Shown here one piece after another: positions 45,535 to 57,795 of a stretch of DNA of 64,000 nt. The stretch's first letter is position 1. Each line of letters begins with the position of its first letter. The DNA lies in assembly GCA_033782935.1 (NCBI GenBank), contig JAWQEG010001332.1:31001-95000 (forward strand), written 5' to 3'. A model generated the notes under the pieces. It was not told the origin of the DNA. It ran no database searches and saw only the letters and a program-made list of their open reading frames with translations. The stretch is from Petrolisthes cinctipes (Eukaryota; Arthropoda; Malacostraca; Decapoda; Porcellanidae). Both the position numbers and the translations under genes were made by a program.

Positions 45535-45729
45535 CCCAATTTTGGTACCTTTTCTTGTAATGGTTCAAGATTTGTTGCAAGGATTATTTTATTCATTATT
45601 ATTATTATCATTACTATTTTATTCATTATATCTACTAGTAGTTAGCACCTTAGAATCAAAACAGCCTCTAAAGGACCAACTGGTCTGTTAATGTTTGTAT
45701 TGTGTTGTATACATTCATTTTTTATCCCT

Positions 45730-46511
45730 TCCCCTGCTTTTCCGTCTCTTATCCTTCCTTCTCTTCCCTCCTTTACATTCTCCTATTCGTCCCTGTCCCT
45801 CCCTTCCTTTACCCTACCTATTCTTCCCTATCCCTCTCCTTCCCTCACTTCCCTACCCCTTTTCTCCCTTCTCCTTCTGTACCCTCCCTCTCCCTCCCCT
45901 TCTTTTACCATACCTACCCTACCCTACCCTTCCCTTTTCTTCCCTACCCCTCTTTTCCCTTCCCCTCCCTCTCCCTTCCCTTCCTTTACCCTACCTACCC
46001 TACCCTTCCCTTCCCTTCCCTACCCCTCTTCTCTCTTCCCCTCCCTATTCTTCCCTCCCTTCCCTACCCCTCTTCTTCCTCCCTTTATTTTACACTATCT
46101 ACCCTTCCCTTCCCTTTCTTACTCCTCCTCTCCCATCCCTTCCTTTACCGTACCTACCCTTCCTTTCCCTTCCCTTCCCTACACATCTTCTCCCTTCCCC
46201 TCCATCCTTCCTCTTTCCTTCCCCTCACACACATTTCCCATCTCCTTCCTCTCACACAACCAACCCTTCATCCTACCCTCTCTCCTTCCTCTTTCCTTCC
46301 CCTCACACATCCTACCCTCTCTCCTTCCTCTCTCCTACCCCTCACACATCCTACCCTCTCTCTATTCCCTCACACATCCTACCCTCCATCCTACCTTCTC
46401 TCCTTCCCCTCACACATCCTACCCTCTCTCCTTCCCTTCACACCCCCATCACTCTCTCCTTCCTCTCTCCTTCCCCACACACACCTAACCTAACCTAACC
46501 TAACCTAACCC
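45730..46511 (+). repeat. Polypyrimidine tract and (CCTAA)n (unit 2)
   Basis: It corresponds to 8745-9717 but is about 190 bases shorter in its minisatellite part. It ends in five CCTAA units at 46484-46511. Confidence 0.9.
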
Positions 46512-46620
46512 TCCATTCCACAGTACATAAGACTGCTTGCAAGACTTATCACAGGTTGTATCCAAAAAATAAACTAATATATTTATCGTTTTCACATTAT
46601 CAGGACATTTCCACAGTCAC

Positions 46621-46623
<3 letters not shown>

Positions 46624-46705
<82 letters not shown>

Positions 46706-46724
46706 ACATAGAAACACAGACAGC

Positions 46725-46791
<67 letters not shown>

Positions 46792-46818
46792 ACATAGAAA
46801 CACAGACAGCAACAGACC

Positions 46819-46882
<64 letters not shown>

Positions 46883-46909
46883 ACATAGAAACACAGACAG
46901 CAACAGACC

Positions 46910-46958
<49 letters not shown>
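46624..46958 (+). repeat. Four (GA)n blocks with repeated spacer (unit 2)
   Basis: The spacer gttacatagaaacacagaca appears three times, between four GA runs. Unit 1 has three runs. Confidence 0.9.
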
Positions 46959-46961
<3 letters not shown>

Positions 46962-47616
46962 AAACTTTCTACATCACCTTGCTATAACAGTAAGGAATAT
47001 ATACTCTTTTTACCTACAATAAACAATATTACTGATAGACAATATGAAAATAAAAGTGTCATATCCCAAACAGTGATTTAAAAGAACACACATACTGCAT
47101 GCTAGATGTATTATGTTCATACTGAAATGTTAATTAATACTTAATTAAAATATAAAGATATAAGTAATAATCTTTTTCTCTCATGTTATTAGACAAAATA
47201 TAATGCAATAAAATAATACATGTCACACATACAGAGAAAATATGATCATGTAGTGTTACAAGAAAAGATAAACATACATGAAAGACATAGAGCTAAGCCT
47301 CTATTGGTTTTATATACTGTATGTGTGTTAATGTGTGTGTAGCACTGTAATAGTGTGAGTGAGTTAGGTTATAATAAGTATAATAATCAGGTTATAATAA
47401 TATGTGTTCTTAGTGGAACACTTGCCAATGTTATTATATGTTTACCATTTTACCGTAGAATGTTAAAACAAAAATAAAATAAAATAAAGTTGCAGGGTTT
47501 CTGTTCTGGTATCTATCTCTGATGAGATACTCTCCCGAACGTCAGCCAGGCCAGCCCAACTCCCCACCATGGTGCCCAGCCATGGTAGTAACCCCTCAGT
47601 AAACAGTTTTAATTAA

Positions 47617-47879
47617 GTGGGTGCGGGAATAGGGGGACAGGTTTGGGAGGGGGGGGATTCAGGGGGGTGTGGGAGAAGGGGGACAGGCTTGTTGGGGTGT
47701 TAGAGGGGTGCAGGAGTAGGGGGACAGGCTTGGGGGGGGTTAGAGGGGTGCAGGAGTAAGGGGACAGGCTTGGGGGGGGATTTAGGGGGGTGCGGGAATA
47801 AGAGACAGGCTTTCTACCAACGCCAAGCCTGTCCCTCCCTGGCGTGGGTAGAAAGCCTGTCCCCTACTCCCGCACCCCC
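47617..47879. mobile_element. Fold-back element flanked by TTAA (unit 2)
   Basis: TTAA occurs at 47613-47616 and 47880-47883. It has the same inverted ends as 10732-10956 but is about 38 bases longer, from an additional left-side unit of the gggggacaggcttgg type. The right-hand inverted repeat around gccaagcctgtccctccc is intact apart from single changes. Confidence 0.55.
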
Positions 47880-48693
47880 TTAAACTCAGGGACCTGGGCG
47901 AGGCTCCATCTGTCAGGGGCTTACTATACATTCCTAATATTACCATTACTGTATTTATTAAAACTAAATTGGTCTCCAATAACTTATTATGATCGATATT
48001 AAATATTAAAATATCACCTGACAATGTGATGGTTACTGTTGGTAGTGTTGGTTCACAATGTCCAAGTGTACCTATTATTACTCAAAGAAGAATTAAGGGA
48101 GGATTGCAAGGTGGAACTGTTCAGTACAGAAAAGAATGTATTATTGACACAGAAGAAACCTGACCAAAGAAGAATATAGGAGAGGAAAGATATGAAGTGA
48201 TAAAGAGAGGGAGAGATTATGAAGAAATACAGAGCATTTCAAAGGAAGACAATCCAAAATAGTTGAGTGTAGGATTTAATTAATAGTAGCAACAAAACAC
48301 TTTACCCAATATGTGGAAGGTTCTTCTTGATAATAAACTCCAGAGATTGAAGCACTGTAATGCTGAAGTTGAGAAGGATTTATACAAACACAACACTACA
48401 AGATGGATTCCGATCTGGTAGTGAGCAAACACACACACATACACCTACGCACACAGGAAGTGTCATGACGTCATTCGTAGGGACAGTGGAGGAAGAGATA
48501 AAACATATTAGATTATGAACTCCAGTGTACTGTGAACAACTTAATCCTTTGTAAATTATTGTGTTATTACAACTTGTTAAATCAATATAGTAACATTCAT
48601 ATTCCCCTTGACAAGGGTTGTATATTTATTACCATACATACTTTCAAGATGTAGGGAAGAACACTAGAATCTAGGAGTGGAAAACTTGTAGGA

Positions 48694-48697
<4 letters not shown>

Positions 48698-48738
<41 letters not shown>

Positions 48739-48960
48739 GTGCGTTTTATAATTACAATTAATACTTGTTTTATTCTGTGTAATAACTGGTCTTAGACACC
48801 TGATAATATTTATATATTGGCTAAACAAGAGGATAAAAAACCTTTGTTCTCACTATAATATTGTTTATAGTCCCAAACCCAAAAGTTCTCGTTGGTGAGG
48901 TTAACCTTGGACAGAGAGGAAATAAACTCACTCTATTTTTGCCTCAACGATGGGGGTTTC

Positions 48961-49015
<55 letters not shown>

Positions 49016-49085
49016 GAAGGTTTAATCAAGGACGGAGAGAGTGAGAGAGAGAGTGAGAACGAAATCGAGGGAGAAAGGGAGGGAG
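48698..49085 (+). repeat. (CA)n, low-copy block and (GA)n (unit 2)
   Basis: There is a CA run at 48698-48736, then the three-copy block at about 48768-48962 ending gatgggggtttcc, a GA run at 48962-49014, and GA-rich degenerate sequence to about 49095. Confidence 0.85.
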
Positions 49086-49302
49086 GGAGGGAGTGTGGGA
49101 GATAATGGCCTACCTTTGAAACTTATAAGAAAGGGGAGAATAAAATGTCAAAGTAGAGTGTATGGTCACACCTGTCATCACCACCATTCCACTCGTATCA
49201 TTATGAACACACAACAACTAATGCATTTCATCAATGGTAAATAGATGGGCAGAAAGATACCAATATAAATAAATAAATGTTTATATATACATATGTATAT
49301 AT

Positions 49303-49590
49303 AGCTTCACTGAGTGTGTTGGTCAGACAGTTTGATTCAACTACCTGCTGTCCAGTAAGGATAGAGAAGGTCAAGTTCCCTCAATATAATATTATTGTTA
49401 GCTTCACTGAGTGTGTTGGTCAGACAGTTTGATTCAACTACCTGCTGTCCAGTAAGGATAGAGAAGGTCAAGTTCCCTCAATATAATATTATTGTTAGCT
49501 TCACTGAGTGTGTTGGTCAGACAGTTTGATTCAACTACCTGCTGTCCAGTAAGGATAGAGAAGGTCAAGTTCCTTCCACAAGATGGTGTC
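49303..49590 (+). repeat. 97-bp tandem repeat, three copies (unit 2)
   Basis: The copies start at 49303, 49400 and 49497, exactly 97 apart. The unit begins agcttcactgagtgtgttgg. Unit 1 has two copies. Confidence 0.92.
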
Positions 49591-51262
49591 TCAGGGAATC
49601 ATAAACACAGCTGTACAGTCAATACCAGAAGTTTGTCTTTCTTAGTCCATGATACGTTCCTGTTAATCAGGGAACACTATGTGATAGAATTGACAGGTAT
49701 ACATGGTTTAAATGTCTAATATTACAGATGACCATATGTGAACTAATAAAATTTAACAAGAAATTCCTCAAAGTTATAATTATACTATATATTATGTTCA
49801 GGAGGTGGAATCATAATATTATTGAGAAATATATGATATTGGTGCAGGAAGATTTTTGTTTAAGGATACCAACACACAGAAGTATATAATGTTGCCAGAA
49901 AGTTGTTTATTCAATATACCAAAACATTTTCAGTCATAGAGGCAACGTTGCAAGAATACAATAACGTTGCCAGATACACACGTCATCAACATAGATAATG
50001 GCAGTGTGTGTTTTGCGATTACATGTTTTTTTTGTTCTATAAATACAGTACTTCCCCTCCTGGCCTCTCCTCTCCCCATTCAGTGTTAAGTAACCTTCCA
50101 TTTATCCCTCCATTGCTATGAAGTATTTATTTAAACTTCAATATGTATTTTACTAACATAAATATTTCGTCCCTGTTGTAATTTAACATTATTCGTTACC
50201 ATATTTTTAACACGGGTAATACAGTGTGACAAATAATATTCTTTCCATTGTCTCTATCAATCATTCCCTCTTTTGTTCCTTCCTATTACCACACTGGACT
50301 CTGTTTCTTTCTTGTCTTTCCAATCCCCAATCTCTCCTATCAGTTTCATTTCATTGACTCGTCTTCATTATGCCTTACTCACTCTAATATATTCTAATTT
50401 TTAAGTTTTCATTGTACTGACATTAAAATAGAAATAGGCGTATACCTTAAAGTTATACTGTGCACAACCTTACCCATATTAATGTATTTATTAATTATTA
50501 TATCCATCGTGATTATTTGTATTCAATAGTATCACCCCTCTTGATGACTTTTCTTGTTCACCTAACTCTCCCATGGTGTATACTTCACTCCTTCTTACAA
50601 CTATCATAAATAGACATAATACTTCTTGCCTTATTACACACCTGTATCCTACCTTGTAATAATTTAATCCCTTCCCTAACCCATGACATTCCTACTACCA
50701 TTCTCTTCCATAATAATGTTTTCCACATCCACCTTTTGTCTCAAGCGTGAGGGAGAAACTTTCAACTTAGTATATATTCTAAGTAATGTTCCGTGAATGA
50801 TTGAAGTCAATGACAACTCTAAGTGAGGTATTGATATAAGTTTAGTATAAATGTTTAGCCAAAGCATCACTGTCAGTCAGTGGTTCTTAATATTATCTGT
50901 CCGACAACCTTCTGAAAGAATTCTGGACATTCCATGACCCACACAATAATAAAGTGTAGTTTTAAACTTTGTGTAAGTAGAATGATAACTTAAGGAAGAC
51001 TTTGTAATTACAAAACTCACTGACAACATTTACCTTCGTTAAATGTGCAACTGATAACGTTACTGTATTTGTGCAACGTCACCATTAATGTTAATATGTA
51101 AAAGGCAAATTACTATAATAATTTGTTATTATTTTTATTTGTGGAAGTGATCTATTTTTTATTTTATTGTTCTGAAATGCCACATTTATATATAGTATCC
51201 TTATTTGTGTGTTATGCCTCCTAGTGGCATATTGTAGAAATCAGTACAGAGAGGAAGCGGTG
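49591..51262. other. Long AT-rich non-coding stretch (unit 2)
   Basis: It is collinear with 13106-14787. No gene or array was recognised. Confidence 0.4.
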
Positions 51263-51420
51263 ACCAAGTAACGAACCCAAGCAGAGATGTGTGTGTTTGT
51301 TTCCCCACAAATTAACCAAGTAAAGAACCCAAGCAGAGATGTGTGTGTTTGTTTCCCCACAAATTAACCAAGTAAAGAACCCAAGCAGAGATGTGTGTGT
51401 TTGTTTCCCCACAAATTAAC
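51263..51420 (+). repeat. 52-bp tandem repeat, three copies (unit 2)
   Basis: There are three copies of the unit beginning accaagtaaagaacccaagc. Unit 1 has two. Confidence 0.92.
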
Positions 51421-51690
51421 TTCACATTCCACCATCCTGATGGGCTAAAAACGCTCTATAATATTTCATGTCCTATAATTTGGTACACTATTATAATTCC
51501 ATACACTCTTCTGTACTGCACACCTGCCAGTCAATAACCATTTTCTTTCGTTTTTCTATTTCTATGTTCATTCCTTGTCACGTGTCATTGTTCCAGTTTA
51601 ATGTGTGTGTGTTTTATCGCGCCGTGAGCACATTTTTTCCTGTCTTGATTTGTTTATCTTCATCCTGTCTGTCCCACGTATAAACAAACT

Positions 51691-51745
<55 letters not shown>
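51691..51745 (+). repeat. (TC)n microsatellite (unit 2)
   Basis: This is a pure CT run of about 55 bases before the I-like/hAT composite. Confidence 0.95.
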
Positions 51746-51747
<2 letters not shown>

Positions 51748-51797
51748 GAGACAAGACAAAACAAGAACGTTACTGTCAACAACTCTGTATTAAACTC

Positions 51798-53076
51798 TCT
51801 TGTGTAAAGCATCTATGAATGGGCGGTACAACGAAGTTGGAGGTGTGTCTGGGAGACAAATAACTTGTAAACGACATGACTGGCAAAGAAAAGATCAGAG
51901 TATAACTGGTCCGGCAAAGAAAGGTAAATAGTAAGTAACATATGAGTCAAAAATAAGATGTCCATCAGGCTATATTTAGAGTAGGAGCGGGTAACATTCG
52001 GCCCACAGAGGCATATTGTGTGGCCCGTGAACATACTCCGAATTAATAATGGAATCCGGCCTGCAAGGGGTGGCCAACCTTGGCCCGCAGGCCAAATCTG
52101 GCCCATGATGGCCTATCGTCCAGCCCGAGACAATTACTGTTTGTCAACCCTGCACTCTCTCCAAGTCAAGGCTACTTGGTACTCTGGTAACCAAGTCTCA
52201 CCTTCACTATCAGCTCTCGGACTGTCACCTCAATAATATTCTTCTGTTGTGTTTCTCATCCATTGAACTGAACATTGAAACAATTGCTTATGGTAAGAAG
52301 AACCAACCATCACACTAATTTGTATGTTTACCAACAACACTCTTCAATGAACAATGTCACCAAACCATCTCACTAAATTGTATGGTTGTTTTTCAATAAA
52401 TGTTTTGTACAAAACCACTTTGTGGTTCTCGTTTGTCACTGCTGCCTTCGACATGCTTCAGAAAGACTCATCTGACCTTTGTTCTACTGTACAAAGGTTG
52501 CCCACTCTTGATTTCCAGGCACAGCAATATGTAAACGAGTGGCAGGAGCAGTAGACCCAGCAGGTAGAATATAATGATTTACAGGCACAGCAATATGTAA
52601 ACGAGTGGCAGGAGCAGTAAACCAAGCAGGTAGAATATAATGAAGCCAAAGTGTGACATGAATAGAGAATAAAACTGACACCATGGAGCACTGGTTCTGA
52701 GATGTTATCAGTCCAGAAGTGAGGATGAGATCCAGAGTACCTTCCTGAAGCTGAAAGGTCATGTCAAGATCGGTGGAGGTACAGAAGAAGGTGATGTGGC
52801 TAGAGGCTAAGTATGCAAGTTAAGAGTTTGTCCAGAGGTGAGAGACCATCCTGGAAATACTTCCTGGAGAAAGAAAATACTCGGATGATGAGGAAAAACA
52901 TAGACTATGAGTTGACTGAGTTTAACATAACTGATGATACCAGAGACGCTCCAGGAGATGACATTAAGAGCGAACCCTATGCTTGGAGGAAGAAGTCTCC
53001 GGAGAGTAGAGGCAGATGAACGACCTGGAGTAGGAGACAAACCAAGAGAAGAGACTAACACACAAATCTTCTCAAG
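51798..53076 (-). pseudogene. I-like ORF2 endonuclease fragment interrupted by a hAT-like piece (copy c)
   Basis: It has the same structure as the two copies in unit 1, ending at 53076 where the LTR begins, so on its right it matches copy b, while its left flank matches copy a. Blocks are SQTHLQLRCTAHS (51815), ATRLHIAVP doubled (52520-52640), GTLDLILTSGLI (about 52730), and ALNVISWSVSGI with FLQEVFPGWSL (52840-52990). The hAT-like part is at about 51984-52518, with the polyadenylation-type AATAAA at about 52397. Confidence 0.75.
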
Positions 53077-54005
53077 TGTAACAAATTTCATGAACTGGGC
53101 AGATAGGTGGTTATCTTGTTTGTGGAGCTGATTGACACTTAGTCGACGAGTCCTGAACTGTGACTGGCAGAACGCACCAGCCAGCCAAGGTGTCCGGACT
53201 GGGATGCACAGGAATCTCTGTCTGTATGGAAAAGGAACTGTCTGCCTATCGCCCACCTATCAGTGTGGGGAAGGAACTGTCTGCCTATCACCCACCTATC
53301 AGTGTGGGGAAGGAGATGCCTGCCTGTCGCCCACCTGCTGGTTGTGGGGAAGGAGCTGCCTGCCTATCACCCACCTATCAGTGTTGGGAATGAGCTGCCT
53401 GCCTATCACCCACCTATCAGTGTGGGGAATGAGCTGCCTGCCTATCGCCCACCTGCTGGTTGTGGGGAAGGAGCTGCCTGCCTATCACCCACCTATCAGT
53501 GTTGGGAATGAGCTGCCTGCCTATCACCCACCTATCAGTGTGGGGAATGAGCTGCCTGCCTATCGCCCACCTATCAGTGTGGGGAAGGAACTGTCTGCCT
53601 ATCACCCACCTATCAGTGTGGGGAAGGAACTGTCTGCCTATGTGGGGAATGAGCTGCCTGCCTATCGCCCACCTGCTGGTTGTGGAAAAGGAGCTGCCTG
53701 CCTATCACCCAGCTACGTTATCAGTGTTGTGGAATGAGCTGCCCATCTATCGCCTATCTACGGTACCTGTGTGTGGAAGGAGCGACCAGCCTTTTGCCTA
53801 CTTACCTATTGTTATTGTAGGAAGGAGGGCTACCAGACTGTCCCACTGTGTGGTGTGGTGGTCCTATACTTGTCATGAGTGGGGTTAGAGTGTTTGTTGG
53901 GGTTTAATATTCAACTGTTATTTATTACTTGTGTTCAGTGGGGATGAGAGGTGGTGTTGGATTTTATCGGAAATTGTTGTGTTAGTTAATGGTGGTTTGT
54001 GCCTA
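53077..54005 (+). mobile_element. Gypsy-type LTR fragment with expanded 39-bp minisatellite (unit 2)
   Basis: It matches 29874-30590 of unit 1 from tgtaacaaatttcatgaact to gtttgtgcctatta, then stops abruptly. The last 60 bases of the LTR, the primer site and gag of unit 1 are absent. The 39-bp minisatellite spans about 53240-53710 with around twelve copies of two variant types. Confidence 0.6.
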
Positions 54006-54029
54006 TTACATCAGCGTACATCCGCTTAT

Positions 54030-54735
54030 CAGGCTAATATGTTGCCACCATTTGAGGAGGAACATGTAGGGGAGTTTTTCACATTATTTGACGAAATTGC
54101 TCATGGGATGAAATGGCCTATAAAAGAATGGACCTTCATGGTGCAACCGGTGTTAGTTGGTCGAGCTCGAACTACGTATGTCTCTGTAACCTCAGATGTT
54201 CGTAAAGATTATCAATTGCTTAAGCAGGCAATTTTGGGTGCCTATCAGTTGAGACCGGAGGCATATCGCCAACGTTTCCGTAAGATACATAAAAGAAAGG
54301 ATCAAACCATGTTGAATTCTTAAGCCAAATGACTAACTCATTTGATCTATGGCTAAAAAGTAAAGGTGTTGAAACTTTTGATACTCCTCGGCAATTGATA
54401 TTGAGGGAGAACTTCCTGTGGAAAATAGATGAGAATGTGGCAAACTATGTAGTGGAGAAAGAGATAGAGGATTTGTGTACTGCTGCCCAAAAGGCTGATG
54501 TTTATGTGTTAAGTAACCCAGATTATCTTAAAAGAAGTGACAAACCCCACAACACATCCAGCTTTAAAGGAAAATTTGGTAATGATGACATTAATATTAC
54601 TGCCCCTTCTCCCTCTAGGTCTGCTAACCATGTTGGTAATTCTTATGCATCATCTAGGGGTAATATTGTATAGAGGAGTTGTACTCATCGTGGCAAAGTA
54701 GGACACTTGGCCAGTAATTGCTGGTCAAAAGGGAG
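54030..54735 (+). pseudogene. Gmr1-like gag: SCAN-like capsid and mutated zinc knuckle
   Basis: Gag forms the particle that packages element RNA. The blocks are LPPFEEEHVGEFFTLFDEIA, MKWPIKEWTFMVQPVLVGRA, SVTSDVRKDYQLLKQAILGA, YQLRPEAYRQRFRKIHKRKD (54040-54300). A frameshift near 54320 follows, then SFDLWLKSKGVETFDTPRQL, ILRENFLWKIDENVANYVVE and AAQKADVYVLSN (54340-54530). The YQLRPEAYRQRFR-type core is what the vertebrate SCAN domain shares with Gmr1 gag. A stop interrupts at 54671-54673. The knuckle just after it reads CTHRGKVGHLASNC, with Arg where the second zinc-binding Cys is expected. The N-terminus is truncated by the left breakpoint. Confidence 0.8.
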
Positions 54736-55230
54736 AAATAAGTGGCCCAAGTCTGTTAGTATTGTCGCTAACCAGGATCCCTTTGTAAACCCACATGCTA
54801 TGGAGTCTTTGACCGAGACACGTGAGGGAGCTGTGGGTGGCTGCCTGGAGAGCTGCAGTAAGCAGGTGGCATGCCCTACTCTTAGTAACTGTACCAACCA
54901 GGCCATTTTAGAGCAATACCGTGCATTTCTGTCAGATGGCACAGTTGAAGTACAAGGTCAAACTTATCCTATAAAAATCTTAAGGGATACAGGAGCTTCA
55001 CAATCATTATTGATTAATCCATCCAATGAACCTGTTATCTCTCTCACATATGTTTTATTACAGGGTGTTGCAGGAAATTGTATTTCAGTCCCTGTCATTG
55101 ATGTCACCCTAGACTGAGCACTGCCAAGGGTATTGTACGTGTGGGAGTGGTGAAGGAGCTGCCAGTACCTGGAGTCAACTTCTTATTAGGAAATGATATT
55201 GCAGGAGGTATGGTGACAGTCAATCCCATC
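54736..55230 (+). pseudogene. Gmr1-like aspartic protease
   Basis: The active-site block is LRDTGASQSLL (about 54985-55017), DTGA being the retropepsin catalytic signature. VEVQGQTYPIKI precedes it and PVPGVNFLLGNDIAGG (55160-55207) is the usual flap-distal end. A frameshift at about 55115 separates the two halves. The enzyme would cleave gag-pol. Confidence 0.8.
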
Positions 55231-56745
55231 TTATCCATGTGTCCAGTTAATGAACTATTAACCCGTGAGTATGAAGAAAAAATGTCTAATGTCTTCCCAG
55301 CATGTGCAGTGACCCGATCCATGACCCAGCTAAGTAAACCTGACCATGTCACTTCTGTCCCTTGTATTGATGTTCCGAATGTCACTGAAAATGACCATAG
55401 TAGGATGGAACGTGAAATGCCTGAGGGTCACACTGAGACTGTCAATACAGGGGAGATGACTTCTAGCCAGCTTGAATCCCCATCTCATATTTGTGATATC
55501 GAGGGGATTGTTGAACACCAGAAGGCTGATCCTGAGTGTAGGAAACTCGCAAGTTTGGCTATGAATGAGGGGGACGCGGCTAAAGAATTAGTGGAATGTT
55601 ATTATTTTAAGAACCAGGTATTATGTAGACAGTGGAGACCACCTCAACTTCCTACCAATGATGGTATATATGATGTACATCAAGTGGTTGTCCCCCGAGT
55701 GTGTCGTTCAGAAATAATTAACATTGCCCATAATCTTCCGCTGGCTGATCATCTTGGGATAAGAAAGACTGTAGCAAGAGTTAGAAATCATTTTTTCTGG
55801 CCTGGAATGGTCGCGGATATAACTAATTATTGCCGTACCTGTGATGTTTGTCAGAGGGTAGGTAAACCTAATCAAAAGATTCCAGTAAGCCCTTTAGTGC
55901 CTCTACCTGTATTTGAAATCCCTTTCTCTAGAGTTGTCATCGATATAGTGGGCCCCCTTCCGAGAACCTCGCAGGGCCATTCCTACCTTCTGACCATCAT
56001 GGACATGGCCACACGGTACCCTGAAGCTCAGAGCTGCTACTGCCACTATCATTGTCAGAGAACTTCTACATTTTTTTACAAAGTTTGGTTTCCCGAGAGA
56101 AATTCAGTCTTTATATCTAATGTCTTCAAGAACTCTATGAGGGAGTTAGGTGTTGACCAGATAACCTCTAGTGCCTACTACCCCCAAAGTCAGGGAGCTC
56201 TTGAGCGATACCATCAGACGCTCAAATGCATGTTACGAAAATTTTGTGAAGAAACAGGCAAAGAATGGGATAAAGGGATACCGTTTCTCCTGTTTGCTAC
56301 TAGAGAGGTTCCTACAGAATCATTAGGTTTCTCCCCTAATTCCCTAATTTTTGGCCATCAAATTAGAGGACCACTACAGTTACTAAAGGAGACGTGGATT
56401 GGTGGTGAGTGCGAAATTGGCTTGTTGCAGTATGTTATCAAGTTCAAAGAAAGACTGAGAACTTTATGGGCATTTGCTAATGAACATCTGAAAAAGGCTT
56501 AGATCAGCATGAAAAACTGGTATGATAAAAAGGCTTCAGTAAGAGAATTTCAGCCCAACGATGAAGTATTAGTTTTGCTACCTATGTCTGGACAACCCCT
56601 TGCAGCAAAATATTGTGGTCCCTTTCAAGGTTATGTCAAAAGTAAGTTAGACTGACTACCTGGTTGCTACACCTGATAAACGAAAGTCACAACAACTTGT
56701 TCATATCAATATGCTGAAGCCTTATCGTAGAGCCCCTTCCCAAGT
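55231..56745 (+). pseudogene. Gmr1-like integrase with GPF module, second catalytic Asp missing
   Basis: Integrase would insert element DNA into the genome. The longest frame (55141-56502) shows the HHCC zinc-binding part (IAHNLPLADHLGIRK, then CRTCDVCQRVGK, residues about 195-243). The first catalytic Asp is in VVIDIVGPLP (about 266) and the catalytic Glu in SQGALERYHQTLK (about 353). Between them, 56030-56110 reads out of frame and a short deletion removes the box that should carry the second Asp. A stop occurs at 56500-56502. Downstream lie AAKYCGPFQGYVKSK, a GPY/F-type module (about 56605-56645), and HINMLKPYRRAP. The frame then runs directly into RT, which proves the IN-RT order. Confidence 0.85.
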
Positions 56746-57795
56746 CCAGCCACATCCTTCTTTGGGTTGTAAAGGTGTGTGTGTCACTCTCACTAAAGAG
56801 ATGGAAGAGCGGGGGGATTGTCCTTTGTCCCTGGGAAGTGTTTCATCTTGGGAGGAGAATGCCACCTTCTTGAAGGGTCTGCCCACCTCGTTTCCTCATC
56901 TCTCCTCATCCCAAGGAAAAGAACTTATATCACTTCTTTCACAGTACCCAAGAGTGTTCAGGGATACCCCAGGCTTGACCTCCCTAATTGAGCATGATGT
57001 CGACGTGGGTGATGCCGCGCCGGTAAAACTGCCGCCGTATAGAGTTGGCCCACAACGGAGAAGCATACTGCAATGTGAAATTGACTACATGCTGCAACAA
57101 CAGCTCATTGAGGAATGTGTGAGTGAGTGGTCTAGCCCGGTCATGGTCGTCCCTAAGCCTGGAGGGGCGCATCGCTTCTGCATCGACTACAGAAGAGTTA
57201 ATTCCCTCACAAAGGCTGATTCGTACCCACTGCCTTGGGTAGATGATTGTATTGATGAAGTGGGAAGTGCTAGACTTATCACGAAGCTGGATCTTATGAA
57301 AGGATATTGGCAGGTGCCTCTTACTCCCAGGGCTCAAATTATTTCTTGCTTTGTTGCTCTTAACCAAACGTACAAGTGTAGAGTCATGCCTTATGGGATG
57401 AAGAATGCCCCTGCCACCTTTCAAAGGCTAATGAATAAAGTAATTGAAGGTATTCCTGGGTGTGTGGTATACATCGATGATGTAGTTGTTTTTAGTCATT
57501 GTTGGAAAGATCATGTTACCAGACTGAGGGAATTATTGTTAAGATTGTCTGATGCTAATCTAGTTGTTAATTTATCTAAGTGTGACTTTGTTAAGGCCCA
57601 GGTGCAATACCTGGGTTATGTAATTGGTCAAGGTCAAGTGGTGCCCCCTTCTGTGAAGGTTGAAGCCATAAATAACTTTCCCACTCCAACTAATAAGAGA
57701 GAAATCCAGAGATATCTTGGTATGATTGGCTATTACCGTAGATTTATCGTTAACTTTTCCCAGATAACGGCACCCTTGACTGATCAACTGAGAGT
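56746..57795 (+). pseudogene. Gmr1-like reverse transcriptase
   Basis: In a 362-codon frame beginning at 56711, the RT blocks are EHDVDVGDAAPVKLPPYRVG, EECVSEWSSPVMVVPKPGGA, HRFCIDYRRVNSLTKADSYP, TKLDLMKGYWQVPLT (first catalytic Asp), MPYGMKNAPATFQRLMNKVI, and the catalytic YIDDVVVFS (residues 254-262). Next come LSKCDFVKAQVQYLGYVIGQ and IQRYLGMIGYYRRFIVNFSQ. It is a clear Ty3/gypsy-type RT, with all catalytic residues present. It is interrupted only at its end by a frameshift (about 57790) before RNase H. Confidence 0.9.

Noticed and set aside
55141..56502. 453-codon frame as an intact protein
   Set aside because: It joins the protease end and integrase, lacks the second catalytic Asp box and begins at a frameshift. 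It is a remnant, not a functional gene.
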